Of a stretch of DNA of 64,000 nt, positions 22,656 to 36,026 are shown piece after piece. Below the pieces are notes generated by a model. It saw only the letters and a program-made list of their open reading frames with translations. It did no database searches and was not told the origin of the DNA. Positions within the stretch are counted from its first letter, which is position 1. Each line of letters opens with the position of its first letter. The position numbers and the translations under genes are program-made. Location of the stretch: contig CM077673.1 in the NCBI GenBank assembly GCA_039707655.1, positions 2,304,001-2,368,000 on the forward strand. The letters run 5' to 3'. The DNA is from Elymus sibiricus. Lineage: Eukaryota > Streptophyta > Magnoliopsida > Poales > Poaceae.

Positions 22656-25600
22656 TTTTGGGTCCCGGGGCGATCCAAACGTTCGGGGAACCCCGGGGTC
22701 CGCATACGGGGACCTGGCCAAAACTCGCAGATTTGGTCCATTCTTACCAGTTTTCTATGCTATTATTCAATGGTTTTTGGTAGTTGTGGTCGTCCGAACG
22801 TTCGGGGAAGCTCGGGATGCGGTTACGGGGACCTCGCCAAAACTAACAAATTTTGTCTGTTCCAGCCAGTTTTCTATGCTATTACTAACTGATTTTGGGT
22901 CCCGGGGTGATCCAAACGTTCGGGGAACCCCGGGGTCCGCTTACGGGGACTTCGCCAAAACTCGCAGATTTGGTCCATTCTTACCAGTTTTCTGTGCTAT
23001 TATTCACTGTTTTTTGGTTGTCGTGGTCGTCCGAACGTTCGGGGAAGCCCGGGGTCCGGTTACGGGGACCTCGCAAACACTCGAAGCTTTGGTCCATTCT
23101 TACCAGTTTTCTGTGCTATTATTCACTGTTTTTTGGTTGTCGTGGTCGTTCAAACGTTCGGGGAAGCCCGTGGACCGGTTACGGGGACCTCGCCAAAACT
23201 CGCAGATTTGGTCCATTCTTACCAGTTTTCTGTGCTATTATTCACTGTTTTTGGTTGTCGTGGTCGTCCGAACGTTCGGGGAAGCCCGTGGACCGGTTAT
23301 GGGGACCTCGCCAAAACTCGCAGATTTGGTCCATTCTTACCTGTTTTCTATGCTATTACTCACTCATTTTGGGTCCCGGGGCAATCCAAATGTTCGGGGA
23401 ACCCCGGAGTTCGCTTACTGGGACTTCGCCAAAACTCGCAGATTTTGCCCATTCTGACCAGATTTCTATGCTATTATTCACTGTTATTTTGTTGTCGTGG
23501 TCGTCCGAACATTCGGGGAAGCCCGTGGACCGGTTCCGGGGACCTCGCCAAACTAGCAGATTTTGCCTGTTCCGGCTATTTTTCTATGCTACTACTCACT
23601 AATTTTGGGTCTCGGGGCGATCCAAAAGTTCGGGAAACCCCGGGGTCTGCTTACGAGCACCTCGCCAAAACTCGCAGATTTGGTCCATTCTTACCAGTTT
23701 TCTAAGCTATTATTCACTGTTTTTTGGTTGTCGTGGTCGTCCGAACGTTCGGGGAAGCCCGGGGTCCGGTTACGGGGACCTCGCAAAAACTCGAAGATTT
23801 GGTCCATTCTTACCAGTTTTCTATGCTATTACTCACTCATTTTGGGTCCCGGGGCGATCCAAATGTTCGGGGAACCCCGGGGTCCGCTTATGGGGAGCTC
23901 GCCAAAACTCGCAGATTTTGTCCATTCTGACCAGATTTCTATGCTATCATTCACTGTTTTTCGGTAGTCGTGGTCGTCCAAACATTCGGGGAAGCCCGGG
24001 GTGCGGTTACGGGGACCTCGCCAAAACTAGCAGATTTTGTGTGTCCCGGCTAGTTTCCTATGCTATTACTCAATAATTTTGGGTCCCGGGGCGATCCAAA
24101 CGTTCGGGGATCCCCGGGGTCCGCATACGGGGACCTGGCCAAAACTCGCAGATTTGGTCATTTCTTACCAGTTTTCTATGCTATTATTCAATGGTTTTTG
24201 GTAGTTGTGGTCGTCCGAACGTTCGGGGAAGCTCGGGATGCGGTAACGGGGACCTCGCCAAAACTAACAAATTTTGTCTGTTCCAGCCAGTTTTCTATGC
24301 TATTACTAACTGATTTTGGGTCCCGGGGTGATCCAAACGTTCGGGGAACCCCGGGGTCCGCTTACGGGGACTTCGCCAAAACTCGCAGATTTGGTCCATT
24401 CTTACCAGTTTTCTGTGCTATTATTCACTGTTTTTTGGTTGTCGTGGTCGTCCGAACGTTCGGGGAAGCCCGGGGTCCGGTTACGGGGACCTCGCAAACA
24501 CTCGAAGCTTTGGTCCATTCTTACCAGTTTTCTGTGCTATTATTCACTGTTTTTTGGTTGTCGTGGTCGTTCAAACGTTCGGGGAAGCCCGTGGACCGGT
24601 TACGGGGACCTCGCCAAAACTCGCAGATTTGGTCCATTCTTACCAGTTTTCTGTGCTATTATTCACTGTTTTTGGTTGTCGTGGTCGTCCGAACGTTCGG
24701 GGAAGCCCGTGGACCGGTTATGGGGACCTCGCCAAAACTCGCAGATTTGGTCCATTCTTACCTGTTTTCTATGCTATTACTCACTCATTTTGGGTCCCGG
24801 GGCAATCCAAATGTTCGGGGAACCCCGGAGTCCGCTAACTGGGACTTCGCCAAAACTCGCAGATTTTGCCCATTCTGACCAGATTTCTATGCTATTATTC
24901 ACTGTTATTTTGTTGTCGTGGTCGTCCGAACATTCGGGGAAGCCCGTGGACCGGTTCCGGGGACCTCGCCAAACTAGCAGATTTTGCCTGTTCCGGCTAT
25001 TTTTCTATGCTACTACTCACTAATTTTGGGTCTCGGGGCGATCCAAAAGTTCGGGAAACCCCGGGGTCTGCTTACGAGCACCTCGCCAAAACTCGCAGAT
25101 TTGGTCCATTCTTACCAGTTTTCTAAGCTATTATTCACTGTTTTTTGGTTGTCGTGGTCGTCCGAACGTTCGGGGAAGCCCGGGGTCCGGTTACGGGGAC
25201 CTCGCAAAAACTCGAAGATTTGGTCCATTCTTACCAGTTTTCTATGCTATTACTCACTCATTTTGGGTCCCGGGGCGATCCAAATGTTCGGGGAACCCCG
25301 GGGTCCGCTTATGGGGAGCTCGCCAAAACTCGCAGATTTTGTCCATTCTGACCAGATTTCTATGCTATCATTCACTGTTTTTCGGTAGTCGTGGTCGTCC
25401 AAACATTCGGGGAAGCCCGGGGTGCGGTTACGGGGACCTCGCCAAAACTAGCAGATTTTGTGTGTCCCGGCTAGTTTCCTATGCTATTACTCAATAATTT
25501 TGGGTCCCGGGGCGATCCAAACGTTCGGGGATCCCCGGGGTCCGCATACGGGGACCTGGCCAAAACTCGCAGATTTGGTCATTTCTTACCAGTTTTCTAT

Positions 25601-28339
25601 GCTATTATTCAATGGTTTTTGGTAGTTGTGGTCGTCCGAACGTTCGGGGAAGCTCGGGATGCGGTAACGGGGACCTCGCCAAAACTAACAAATTTTGTCT
25701 GTTCCAGCCAGTTTTCTATGCTATTACTAACTGATTTTGGGTCCCGGGGTGATCCAAACGTTCGGGGAACCCCGGGGTCCGCTTACGGGGACTTCGCCAA
25801 AACTCGCAGATTTGGTCCATTCTTACCAGTTTTCTGTGCTATTATTCACTGTTTTTTGGTTGTCGTGGTCGTCCGAACGTTCGGGGAAGCCCGGGGTCCG
25901 GTTACGGGGACCTCGCAAACACTCGAAGCTTTGGTCCATTCTTACCAGTTTTCTGTGCTATTATTCACTGTTTTTTGGTTGTCGTGGTCGTTCAAACGTT
26001 CGGGGAAGCCCGTGGACCGGTTACGGGGACCTCGCCAAAACTCGCAGATTTGGTCCATTCTTACCAGTTTTCTGTGCTATTATTCACTGTTTTTGGTTGT
26101 CGTGGTCGTCCGAACGTTCGGGGAAGCCCGTGGACCGGTTATGGGGACCTCGCCAAAACTCGCAGATTTGGTCCATTCTTACCTGTTTTCTATGCTATTA
26201 CTCACTCATTTTGGGTCCCGGGGCAATCCAAATGTTCGGGGAACCCCGGAGTCCGCTTACTGGGACTTCGCCAAAACTCGCAGATTTTGCCCATTCTGAC
26301 CAGATTTCTATGCTATTATTCACTGTTATTTTGTTGTCGTGGTCGTCCGAACATTCGGGGAAGCCCGTGGACCGGTTCCGGGGACCTCGCCAAACTAGCA
26401 GATTTTGCCTGTTCCGGCTATTTTTCTATGCTACTACTCACTAATTTTGGGTCTCGGGGCGATCCAAAAGTTCGGGAAACCCCGGGGTCTGCTTACGAGC
26501 ACCTCGCCAAAACTCGCAGATTTGGTCCATTCTTACCAGTTTTCTAAGCTATTATTCACTGTTTTTTGGTTGTCGTGGTCGTCCGAACGTTCGGGGAAGC
26601 CCGGGGTCCGGTTACGGGGACCTCGCAAAAACTCGAAGATTTGGTCCATTCTTACCAGTTTTCTATGCTATTACTCACTCATTTTGGGTCCCGGGGCGAT
26701 CCAAATGTTCGGGGAACCCCGGGGTCCGCTTATGGGGAGCTCGCCAAAACTCGCAGATTTTGTCCATTCTGACCAGATTTCTATGCTATCATTCACTGTT
26801 TTTCGGTAGTCGTGGTCGTCCAAACATTCGGGGAAGCCCGGGGTGCGGTTACGGGGACCTCGCCAAAACTAGCAGATTTTGTGTGTCCCGGCTAGTTTCC
26901 TATGCTATTACTCAATAATTTTGGGTCCCGGGGCGATCCAAACGTTCGGGGATCCCCGGGGTCCGCATACGGGGACCTGGCCAAAACTCGCAGATTTGGT
27001 CATTTCTTACCAGTTTTCTATGCTATTATTCAATGGTTTTTGGTAGTTGTGGTCGTCCGAACGTTCGGGGAAGCTCGGGATGCGGTAACGGGGACCTCGC
27101 CAAAACTAACAAATTTTGTCTGTTCCAGCCAGTTTTCTATGCTATTACTAACTGATTTTGGGTCCCGGGGTGATCCAAACGTTCGGGGAACCCCGGGGTC
27201 CGCTTACGGGGACTTCGCCAAAACTCGCAGATTTGGTCCATTCTTACCAGTTTTCTGTGCTATTATTCACTGTTTTTTGGTTGTCGTGGTCGTCCGAACG
27301 TTCGGGGAAGCCCGGGGTCCGGTTACGGGGACCTCGCAAACACTCGAAGCTTTGGTCCATTCTTACCAGTTTTCTGTGCTATTATTCACTGTTTTTTGGT
27401 TGTCGTGGTCGTTCAAACGTTCGGGGAAGCCCGTGGACCGGTTACGGGGACCTCGCCAAAACTCGCAGATTTGGTCCATTCTTACCAGTTTTCTGTGCTA
27501 TTATTCACTGTTTTTGGTTGTCGTGGTCGTCCGAACGTTCGGGGAAGCCCGTGGACCGGTTATGGGGACCTCGCCAAAACTCGCAGATTTGGTCCATTCT
27601 TACCTGTTTTCTATGCTATTACTCACTCATTTTGGGTCCCGGGGCAATCCAAATGTTCGGGGAACCCCGGAGTCCGCTTACTGGGACTTCGCCAAAACTC
27701 GCAGATTTTGCCCATTCTGACCAGATTTCTATGCTATTATTCACTGTTATTTTGTTGTCGTGGTCGTCCGAACATTCGGGGAAGCCCGTGGACCGGTTCC
27801 GGGGACCTCGCCAAACTAGCAGATTTTGCCTGTTCCGGCTATTTTTCTATGCTACTACTCACTAATTTTGGGTCTCGGGGCGATCCAAAAGTTCGGGAAA
27901 CCCCGGGGTCTGCTTACGAGCACCTCGCCAAAACTCGCAGATTTGGTCCATTCTTACCAGTTTTCTAAGCTATTATTCACTGTTTTTTGGTTGTCGTGGT
28001 CGTCCGAACGTTCGGGGAAGCCCGGGGTCCGGTTACGGGGACCTCGCAAAAACTCGAAGATTTGGTCCATTCTTACCAGTTTTCTATGCTATTACTCACT
28101 CATTTTGGGTCCCGGGGCGATCCAAATGTTCGGGGAACCCCGGGGTCCGCTTATGGGGAGCTCGCCAAAACTCGCAGATTTTGTCCATTCTGACCAGATT
28201 TCTATGCTATCATTCACTGTTTTTCGGTAGTCGTGGTCGTCCGAACATTCGGGGAAGCCCGGGGTGCGGTTACGGGGACCTCGCCAAAACTAGCAGATTT
28301 TGTGTGTCCCGGCTAGTTTCCTATGCTATTACTCAATAA
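22656..28339 (+). repeat. Four tandem 12-monomer HOR units (1,421 bp each)
   Basis: Copies: 22656-24076, 24077-25497, 25498-26918, 26919-28339. Order: A1-B2-A4-B14'-B10'-B17'-A6'-B7'-A8-B14-A15-B16, with a B-B-B run in the middle. Diagnostic bases are ttactaactga before A4, cgcaaacactcgaagctttgg in B14', gtcgttcaaacg in B10', gttatgggg in B17', gggcaatcc in A6', and ttattttgttg with gttccgggg in B7'. Copies 2-4 share gatccccgg, gtcatttcttacc and cggtaacgg near their start and differ there from copy 1, so they derive from one another after copy 1 separated. Copy 2 has a private gctaactgg near 24834. A fifth copy is isolated at 49019. Confidence 0.94.
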
Positions 28340-31300
28340 TTTTGGGTCCCGGGGCGATCCAAACGTTCGGGGAACCGCGGGGTCCGCATACGGGGACCTG
28401 GCCAAAACTCGCAGATTTGGTCATTTCTTACCAGTTTTCTATGCTATTATTCAATGGTTTTTGGTAGTTGTGGTCGTCCGAACGTTCGGGGAAGCTCGGG
28501 ATGCGGTAACGGGGACCTCGCCAAAACTAACAAATTTTGTCTGTTCCAGCCAGTTTTCTATGCTATTACTCACTGATTTTGGGTCCCGGGGTGATCCAAA
28601 CGTTCGGGGAACCCCGGGGTCCGCTTACGGGGACTTCGCCAAAACTCGCAGATTGTTCCATTCTTACCAGTTTTCTGTGCTATTATTCACTGTTTTTTGG
28701 TTGTCGTCGTCGTCCAAACATTCGGGGAAGCCCGTGGACCGGTTACGGGGACCTCGCCAAAACTCACAGATTTGGTCCATTCTTACCTGTTTTCTATGCT
28801 ATTACTCAGTGATTTTGGTTCCCGAGGCGATCCAAATGTTCGGGGAACCCCAGAGTCCGCTTACTGGGACCTCGCCAAAACTCGCAGATTTTGTCCATTC
28901 TGACCAGATTTCTATGATATTATTCACTGTTTTTTTGTTGTCGTGGTCGTCCGAACATTCGGGGAAGCCCGTGGACCGGTTACGGGGACCTCGCCAAACT
29001 AGCAGATTTTGCCTGTTCCGGCCAGTTTTCTATGCTACTACTCAGTAATTTTGGGTCTCGGGGCGATCCAAAAGTTCGGGAAACCTCGGGGTCTGCTTAC
29101 GAGCACCTCGCCAAAACTCGCAGATTTAGTCCATTCTGACCAGTTTTCTATGCTATTACTCATTGATTTTGGGTCCCGGGGTGATCCAAACATTCGGGGA
29201 ACCCCGGGGTCCGCTTACGGGGACTTCGACAAAACTCGTAGATTTGGTCCGTTCTTACCAGTTTTCTGTGCTATTATTCACTGTTTTTTGGTTGTCGTGG
29301 TCGTCCAAACGTTCGGGGAAGCCCGTGGACCGGTTACGGGGACCTCGCCAAAACTCGCAGGTTTGGTCCATTCTTACCAGTTTTCTGTGCTATTATTCAC
29401 TGTTTTTGGTTGTCGTGGTCGCCCGAACGTTCGGGGAAGCCCGTGGACCGGTTACGGGGACCTCAGCAAAACTCGCATATTTGGTCCATTCTTACCAGTT
29501 TTCTAAGCTATTATTCACTTTTTTTGGTTGTCATGGTCGTCCGAACGTTCGGGGAAGCCCGGGGTCCGGTTACGGGGACCTCGCAAAAACTCGAAGATTT
29601 GGTCCATTCTTACCAGTTTTCTATGCTATTACTCACTCATTTTGGGTCCCGGGGCGACCCAAATGTTCGGGGAACCCCGGGGTCCGCTTATGGGGAGCTC
29701 GCCAAAACTCGCAGATTTTGTCCATTCTGACCAGATTTCTATGCTATCATTCACTGTTTTTCGGTAGTCGTGGTCGTCCGAACATTCGGGGAAGCCCGGG
29801 GTGCGGTTACGGGGACCTCGCCAAAACTAGCAGATTTTGTGTGTCCCGGCTAGTTTCCTATGCTATTACTCACTAATTTTGGGTCCCGGGGCGATCCAAA
29901 CGTTCGGGGAACCCCGGGGTCCGCATACGGGGACCTGGCCAAAACTCGCAGATTTGGTCCATTCTTACCAGTTTTCTATGCTATTATTCACTGGTTTTCG
30001 GTAGTTGTGGTCGTCCGAACGTTCGGGGAAGCTCGGGATGCGGTTACGGGGACCTCGCCAAAACTAACAAATTTTGTCTGTTCCAGCCAGTTTTCTATGC
30101 TATTACTCACTGATTTTGGGTCCCGGGGTGATCCAAACGTTCGGGGAACCCCGGGGTCCGCTTACGGGGACTTCGCCAAAACTCGCAGATTTGTCCATTC
30201 TTACCAGTTTTCTGTGCTATTATTCACTGTTTTTTGGTTGTCGTGGTCGTCCAAACGTTCGGGGAAGCCCGTGGACCGGTTACGGGGACCTCGCCAAAAC
30301 TCGCATATTTGGTCCATTCTTACCAGTTTTCTATGCTATTACTCATTGATTTTGGGTCCCGGGGTGATCCAAACATTCGGGGAACCCCGCGGTCCGCTTA
30401 CGGGGACTTCGACAAAACTCGTAGATTTGGTCCGTTCTTACCAGTTTTCTGTGCTATTATTCACTGTTTTTTGGTTGTCGTGGTCATCCAAACGTTCGGG
30501 GAAGCCCGTGGACCGGTTACGGGGACCTCGCCAAAACTCGCAGGTTTGGTCCATTCTTACCAGTTTTCTGTGCTATTATTCACTGTTTTTGGTTGTCGTG
30601 GTCGTCCGAACGTTCGGGGAAGCCCGTGGACCGGTTATGGGGACCTCGCCAAAACTCGCAGATTTGGTCCATTCTTACCTGTTTTCTATGCTATTACTCA
30701 CTCATTTTGGGTCCCGGGGCAATCCAAATGTTCGGGGAACCCCGGAGTCCGCTTACTGGGACTTCGCCAAAACTCGCAGATTTTGCCCATTCTGACCAGA
30801 TTTCTATGCTATTATTCACTGTTATTTTGTTGTCGTGGTCGTCCGAACATTCGGGGAAGCCCGTGGACCGGTTCCGGGGACCTCGCCAAACTAGCAGATT
30901 TTGCCTGTTCCGGCTATTTTTCTATGCTACTACTCACTAATTTTGGGTCTCGGGGCGATCCAAAAGTTCGGGAAACCCCGGGGTCTGCTTACGAGCACCT
31001 CGCCAAAACTCGCAGATTTGGTCCATTCTTACCAGTTTTCTAAGCTATTATTCACTGTTTTTTGGTTGTCGTGGTCGTCCGAACGTTCGGGGAAGCCCGG
31101 GGTCCGGTTACGGGGACCTCGCAAAAACTCGAAGATTTGGTCCATTCTTACCAGTTTTCTATGCTATTACTCACTCATTTTGGGTCCCGGGGCGATCCAA
31201 ATGTTCGGGGAACCCCGGGGTCCGCTTATGGGGAGCTCGCCAAAACTCGCAGATTTTGTCCATTCTGACCAGATTTCTATGCTATCATTCACTGTTTTTC

Positions 31301-34300
31301 GGTAGTCGTGGTCGTCCGAACATTCGGGGAAGCCCGGGGTGCGGTTACGGGGACCTCGCCAAAACTAGCAGATTTTGTGTGTCCCGGCTAGTTTCCTATG
31401 CTATTACTCAATAATTTTGGGTCCCGGGGCGATCCAAACGTTCGGGGAACCGCGGGGTCCGCATACGGGGACCTGGCCAAAACTCGCAGATTTGGTCATT
31501 TCTTACCAGTTTTCTATGCTATTATTCAATGGTTTTTGGTAGTTGTGGTCGTCCGAACGTTCGGGGAAGCTCGGGATTCGGTAACGGGGACCTCGCCAAA
31601 ACTAACAAATTTTGTCTGTTCCAGCCAGTTTTCTATGCTATTACTCACTGATTTTGGGTCCCGGGGTGATCCAAACGTTCGGGGAACCCCGGGGTCCGCT
31701 TACGGGGACTTCGCCAAAACTCGCAGATTGTTCCATTCTTACCAGTTTTCTGTGCTATTATTCACTGTTTTTTGGTTGTCGTCGTCGTCCAAACATTCGG
31801 GGAAGCCCGTGGACCGGTTACGGGGACCTCGCCAAAACTCACAGATTTGGTCCATTCTTACCTGTTTTCTATGCTATTACTCAGTGATTTTGGTTCCCGA
31901 GGCGATCCAAATGTTCGGGGAACCCCAGAGTCCGCTTACTGGGACCTCGCCAAAACTCGCAGATTTTGTCCATTCTGACCAGATTTCTATGATATTATTC
32001 ACTGTTTTTTTGTTGTCGTGGTCGTCCGAACATTCGGGGAAGCCCGTGGACCGGTTACGGGGACCTCGCCAAACTAGCAGATTTTGCCTGTTCCGGCCAG
32101 TTTTCTATGCTACTACTCAGTAATTTTGGGTCTCGGGGCGATCCAAAAGTTCGGGAAACCTCGGGGTCTGCTTACGAGCACCTCGCCAAAACTCGCAGAT
32201 TTAGTCCATTCTGACCAGTTTTCTATGCTATTACTCATTGATTTTGGGTCCCGGGGTGATCCAAACATTCGGGGAACCCCGGGGTCCGCTTACGGGGACT
32301 TCGACAAAACTCGTAGATTTGGTCCGTTCTTACCAGTTTTCTGTGCTATTATTCACTGTTTTTTGGTTGTCGTGGTCGTCCAAACGTTCGGGGAAGCCCG
32401 TGGACCGGTTACGGGGACCTCGCCAAAACTCGCAGGTTTGGTCCATTCTTACCAGTTTTCTGTGCTATTATTCACTGTTTTTGGTTGTCGTGGTCGCCCG
32501 AACGTTCGGGGAAGCCCGTGGACCGGTTACGGGGACCTCAGCAAAACTCGCATATTTGGTCCATTCTTACCAGTTTTCTAAGCTATTATTCACTTTTTTT
32601 GGTTGTCATGGTCGTCCGAACGTTCGGGGAAGCCCGGGGTCCGGTTACGGGGACCTCGCAAAAACTCGAAGATTTGGTCCATTCTTACCAGTTTTCTATG
32701 CTATTACTCACTCATTTTGGGTCCCGGGGCGACCCAAATGTTCGGGGAACCCCGGGGTCCGCTTATGGGGAGCTCGCCAAAACTCGCAGATTTTGTCCAT
32801 TCTGACCAGATTTCTATGCTATCATTCACTGTTTTTCGGTAGTCGTGGTCGTCCGAACATTCGGGGAAGCCCGGGGTGCGGTTACGGGGACCTCGCCAAA
32901 ACTAGCAGATTTTGTGTGTCCCGGCTAGTTTCCTATGCTATTACTCACTAATTTTGGGTCCCGGGGCGATCCAAACGTTCGGGGAACCCCGGGGTCCGCA
33001 TACGGGGACCTGGCCAAAACTCGCAGATTTGGTCCATTCTTACCAGTTTTCTATGCTATTATTCACTGGTTTTCGGTAGTTGTGGTCGTCCGAACGTTCG
33101 GGGAAGCTCGGGATGCGGTTACGGGGACCTCGCCAAAACTAACAAATTTTGTCTGTTCCAGCCAGTTTTCTATGCTATTACTCACTGATTTTGGGTCCCG
33201 GGGTGATCCAAACGTTCGGGGAACCCCGGGGTCCGCTTACGGGGACTTCGCCAAAACTCGCAGATTTTTCCATTCTTACCAGTTTTCTGTGCTATTATTC
33301 ACTGTTTTTTGGTTGTCGTGGTCGTCCAAACGTTCGGGGAAGCCCGTGGACCGGTTACGGGGACCTCGCCAAAACTCGCATATTTGGTCCATTCTTACCA
33401 GTTTTCTATGCTATTACTCATTGATTTTGGGTCCCGGGGTGATCCAAACATTCGGGGAACCCCGCGGTCCGCTTACGGGGACTTCGACAAAACTCGTAGA
33501 TTTGGTCCGTTCTTACCAGTTTTCTGTGCTATTATTCACTGTTTTTTGGTTGTCGTGGTCATCCAAACGTTCGGGGAAGCCCGTGGACCGGTTACGGGGA
33601 CCTCGCCAAAACTCGCAGGTTTGGTCCATTCTTACCAGTTTTCTGTGCTATTATTCACTGTTTTTGGTTGTCGTGGTCGTCCGAACGTTCGGGGAAGCCC
33701 GTGGACCGGTTATGGGGACCTCGCCAAAACTCGCAGATTTGGTCCATTCTTACCTGTTTTCTATGCTATTACTCACTCATTTTGGGTCCCGGGGCAATCC
33801 AAATGTTCGGGGAACCCCGGAGTCCGCTTACTGGGACTTCGCCAAAACTCGCAGATTTTGCCCATTCTGACCAGATTTCTATGCTATTATTCACTGTTAT
33901 TTTGTTGTCGTGGTCGTCCGAACATTCGGGGAAGCCCGTGGACCGGTTCCGGGGACCTCGCCAAACTAGCAGATTTTGCCTGTTCCGGCTATTTTTCTAT
34001 GCTACTACTCACTAATTTTGGGTCTCGGGGCGATCCAAAAGTTCGGGAAACCCCGGGGTCTGCTTACGAGCACCTCGCCAAAACTCGCAGATTTGGTCCA
34101 TTCTTACCAGTTTTCTAAGCTATTATTCACTGTTTTTTGGTTGTCGTGGTCGTCCGAACGTTCGGGGAAGCCCGGGGTCCGGTTACGGGGACCTCGCAAA
34201 AACTCGAAGATTTGGTCCATTCTTACCAGTTTTCTATGCTATTACTCACTCATTTTGGGTCCCGGGGCGATCCAAATGTTCGGGGAACCCCGGGGTCCGC

Positions 34301-36026
34301 TTATGGGGAGCTCGCCAAAACTCGCAGATTTTGTCCATTCTGACCAGATTTCTATGCTATCATTCACTGTTTTTCGGTAGTCGTGGTCGTCCGAACATTT
34401 GGGGAAGCCCGGGGTGCGGTTACGGGGACCTCGCCAAAACTAGCAGATTTTGTGTGTCCCGGCTAGTTTCCTATGCTATTACTCAATAATTTTGGGTCCC
34501 GGGGCGATCCAAACGTTCGGGGAACCGCGGGGTCCGCATACGGGGACCTGGCCAAAACTCGCAGATTTGGTCATTTCTTACCAGTTTTCTATGCTATTAT
34601 TCAATGGTTTTTGGTAGTTGTGGTCGTCCGAACGTTCGGGGAAGCTCGGGATGCGGTAACGGGGACCTCGCCAAAACTAACAAATTTTGTCTGTTCCAGC
34701 CAGTTTTCTATGCTATTACTCACTGATTTTGGGTCCCGGGGTGATCCAAACGTTCGGGGAACCCCGGGGTCCGCTTACGGGGACTTCGCCAAAACTCGCA
34801 GATTGTTCCATTCTTACCAGTTTTCTGTGCTATTATTCACTGTTTTTTGGTTGTCGTCGTCGTCCAAACATTCGGGGAAGCCCGTGGACCGGTTACGGGG
34901 ACCTCGCCAAAACTCACAGATTTGGTCCATTCTTACCTGTTTTCTATGCTATTACTCAGTGATTTTGGTTCCCGAGGCGATCCAGATGTTCGGGGAACCC
35001 CAGAGTCCGCTTACTGGGACCTCGCCAAAACTCGCAGATTTTGTCCATTCTGACCAGATTTCTATGATATTATTCACTGTTTTTTTGTTGTCGTGGTCGT
35101 CCGAACATTCGGGGAAGCCCGTGGACCGGTTACGGGGACCTCGCCAAACTAGCAGATTTTGCCTGTTCCGGCCAGTTTTCTATGCTACTACTCAGTAATT
35201 TTGGGTCTCGGGGCGATCCAAAAGTTCGGGAAACCTCGGGGTCTGCTTACGAGCACCTCGCCAAAACTCGCAGATTTAGTCCATTCTGACCAGTTTTCTA
35301 TGCTATTACTCATTGATTTTGGGTCCCGGGGTGATCCAAACATTCGGGGAACCCCGGGGTCCGCTTACGGGGACTTCGACAAAACTCGTAGATTTGGTCC
35401 GTTCTTACCAGTTTTCTGTGCTATTATTCACTGTTTTTTGGTTGTCGTGGTCGTCCAAACGTTCGGGGAAGCCCGTGGACCGGTTACGGGGACCTCGCCA
35501 AAACTCGCAGGTTTGGTCCATTCTTACCAGTTTTCTGTGCTATTATTCACTGTTTTTGGTTGTCGTGGTCGCCCGAACGTTCGGGGAAGCCCGTGGACCG
35601 GTTACGGGGACCTCAGCAAAACTCGCATATTTGGTCCATTCTTACCAGTTTTCTAAGCTATTATTCACTTTTTTTGGTTGTCATGGTCGTCCGAACGTTC
35701 GGGGAAGCCCGGGGTCCGGTTACGGGGACCTCGCAAAAACTTGAAGATTTGGTCCATTCTTACCAGTTTTCTATGCTATTACTCACTCATTTTGGGTCCC
35801 GGGGCGACCCAAATGTTCGGGGAACCCCGGGGTCCGCTTATGGGGAGCTCGCCAAAACTCGCAGATTTTGTCCATTCTGACCAGATTTCTATGCTATCAT
35901 TCACTGTTTTTCGGTAGTCGTGGTCGTCCGAACATTCGGGGAAGCCCGGGGTGCGGTTACGGGGACCTCGCCAAAACTAGCAGATTTTGTGTGTCCCGGC
36001 TAGTTTCCTATGCTATTACTCACTAA
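28340..36026 (+). repeat. Alternating 13-monomer HOR units, 3,075-bp super-repeat (2.5 copies)
   Basis: Two kinds of 13-mer alternate. Kind alpha (28340-29876, 31415-32951, 34490-36026) is A1-B2-A4-B5-A6-B7-A8-A9-B10-B17-B14-A15-B16, with gaaccgcgg in A1, cagattgttcc in A4, gtcgtcgtcgtcc in B5, accccagagtcc in A6, aaacctcgggg in A8, gcagcaaaactcgcat in B17 and gttgtcatgg in B14. Kind beta (29877-31414, 32952-34489) is A1-B3-A4-B5'-A9-B10-B17'-A6'-B7'-A8-B14-A15-B16, whose back half is that of the 12-mer. One alpha plus one beta is 3,075 bp. Private changes show the copies are not collapsed duplicates: cagatttgtcc at 30186-30196 in beta copy 1, cgggattcgg near 31573 in alpha copy 2, gatccagatg near 34979 in alpha copy 3, gaacatttgggg near 34394 in beta copy 2. 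Confidence 0.93.
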
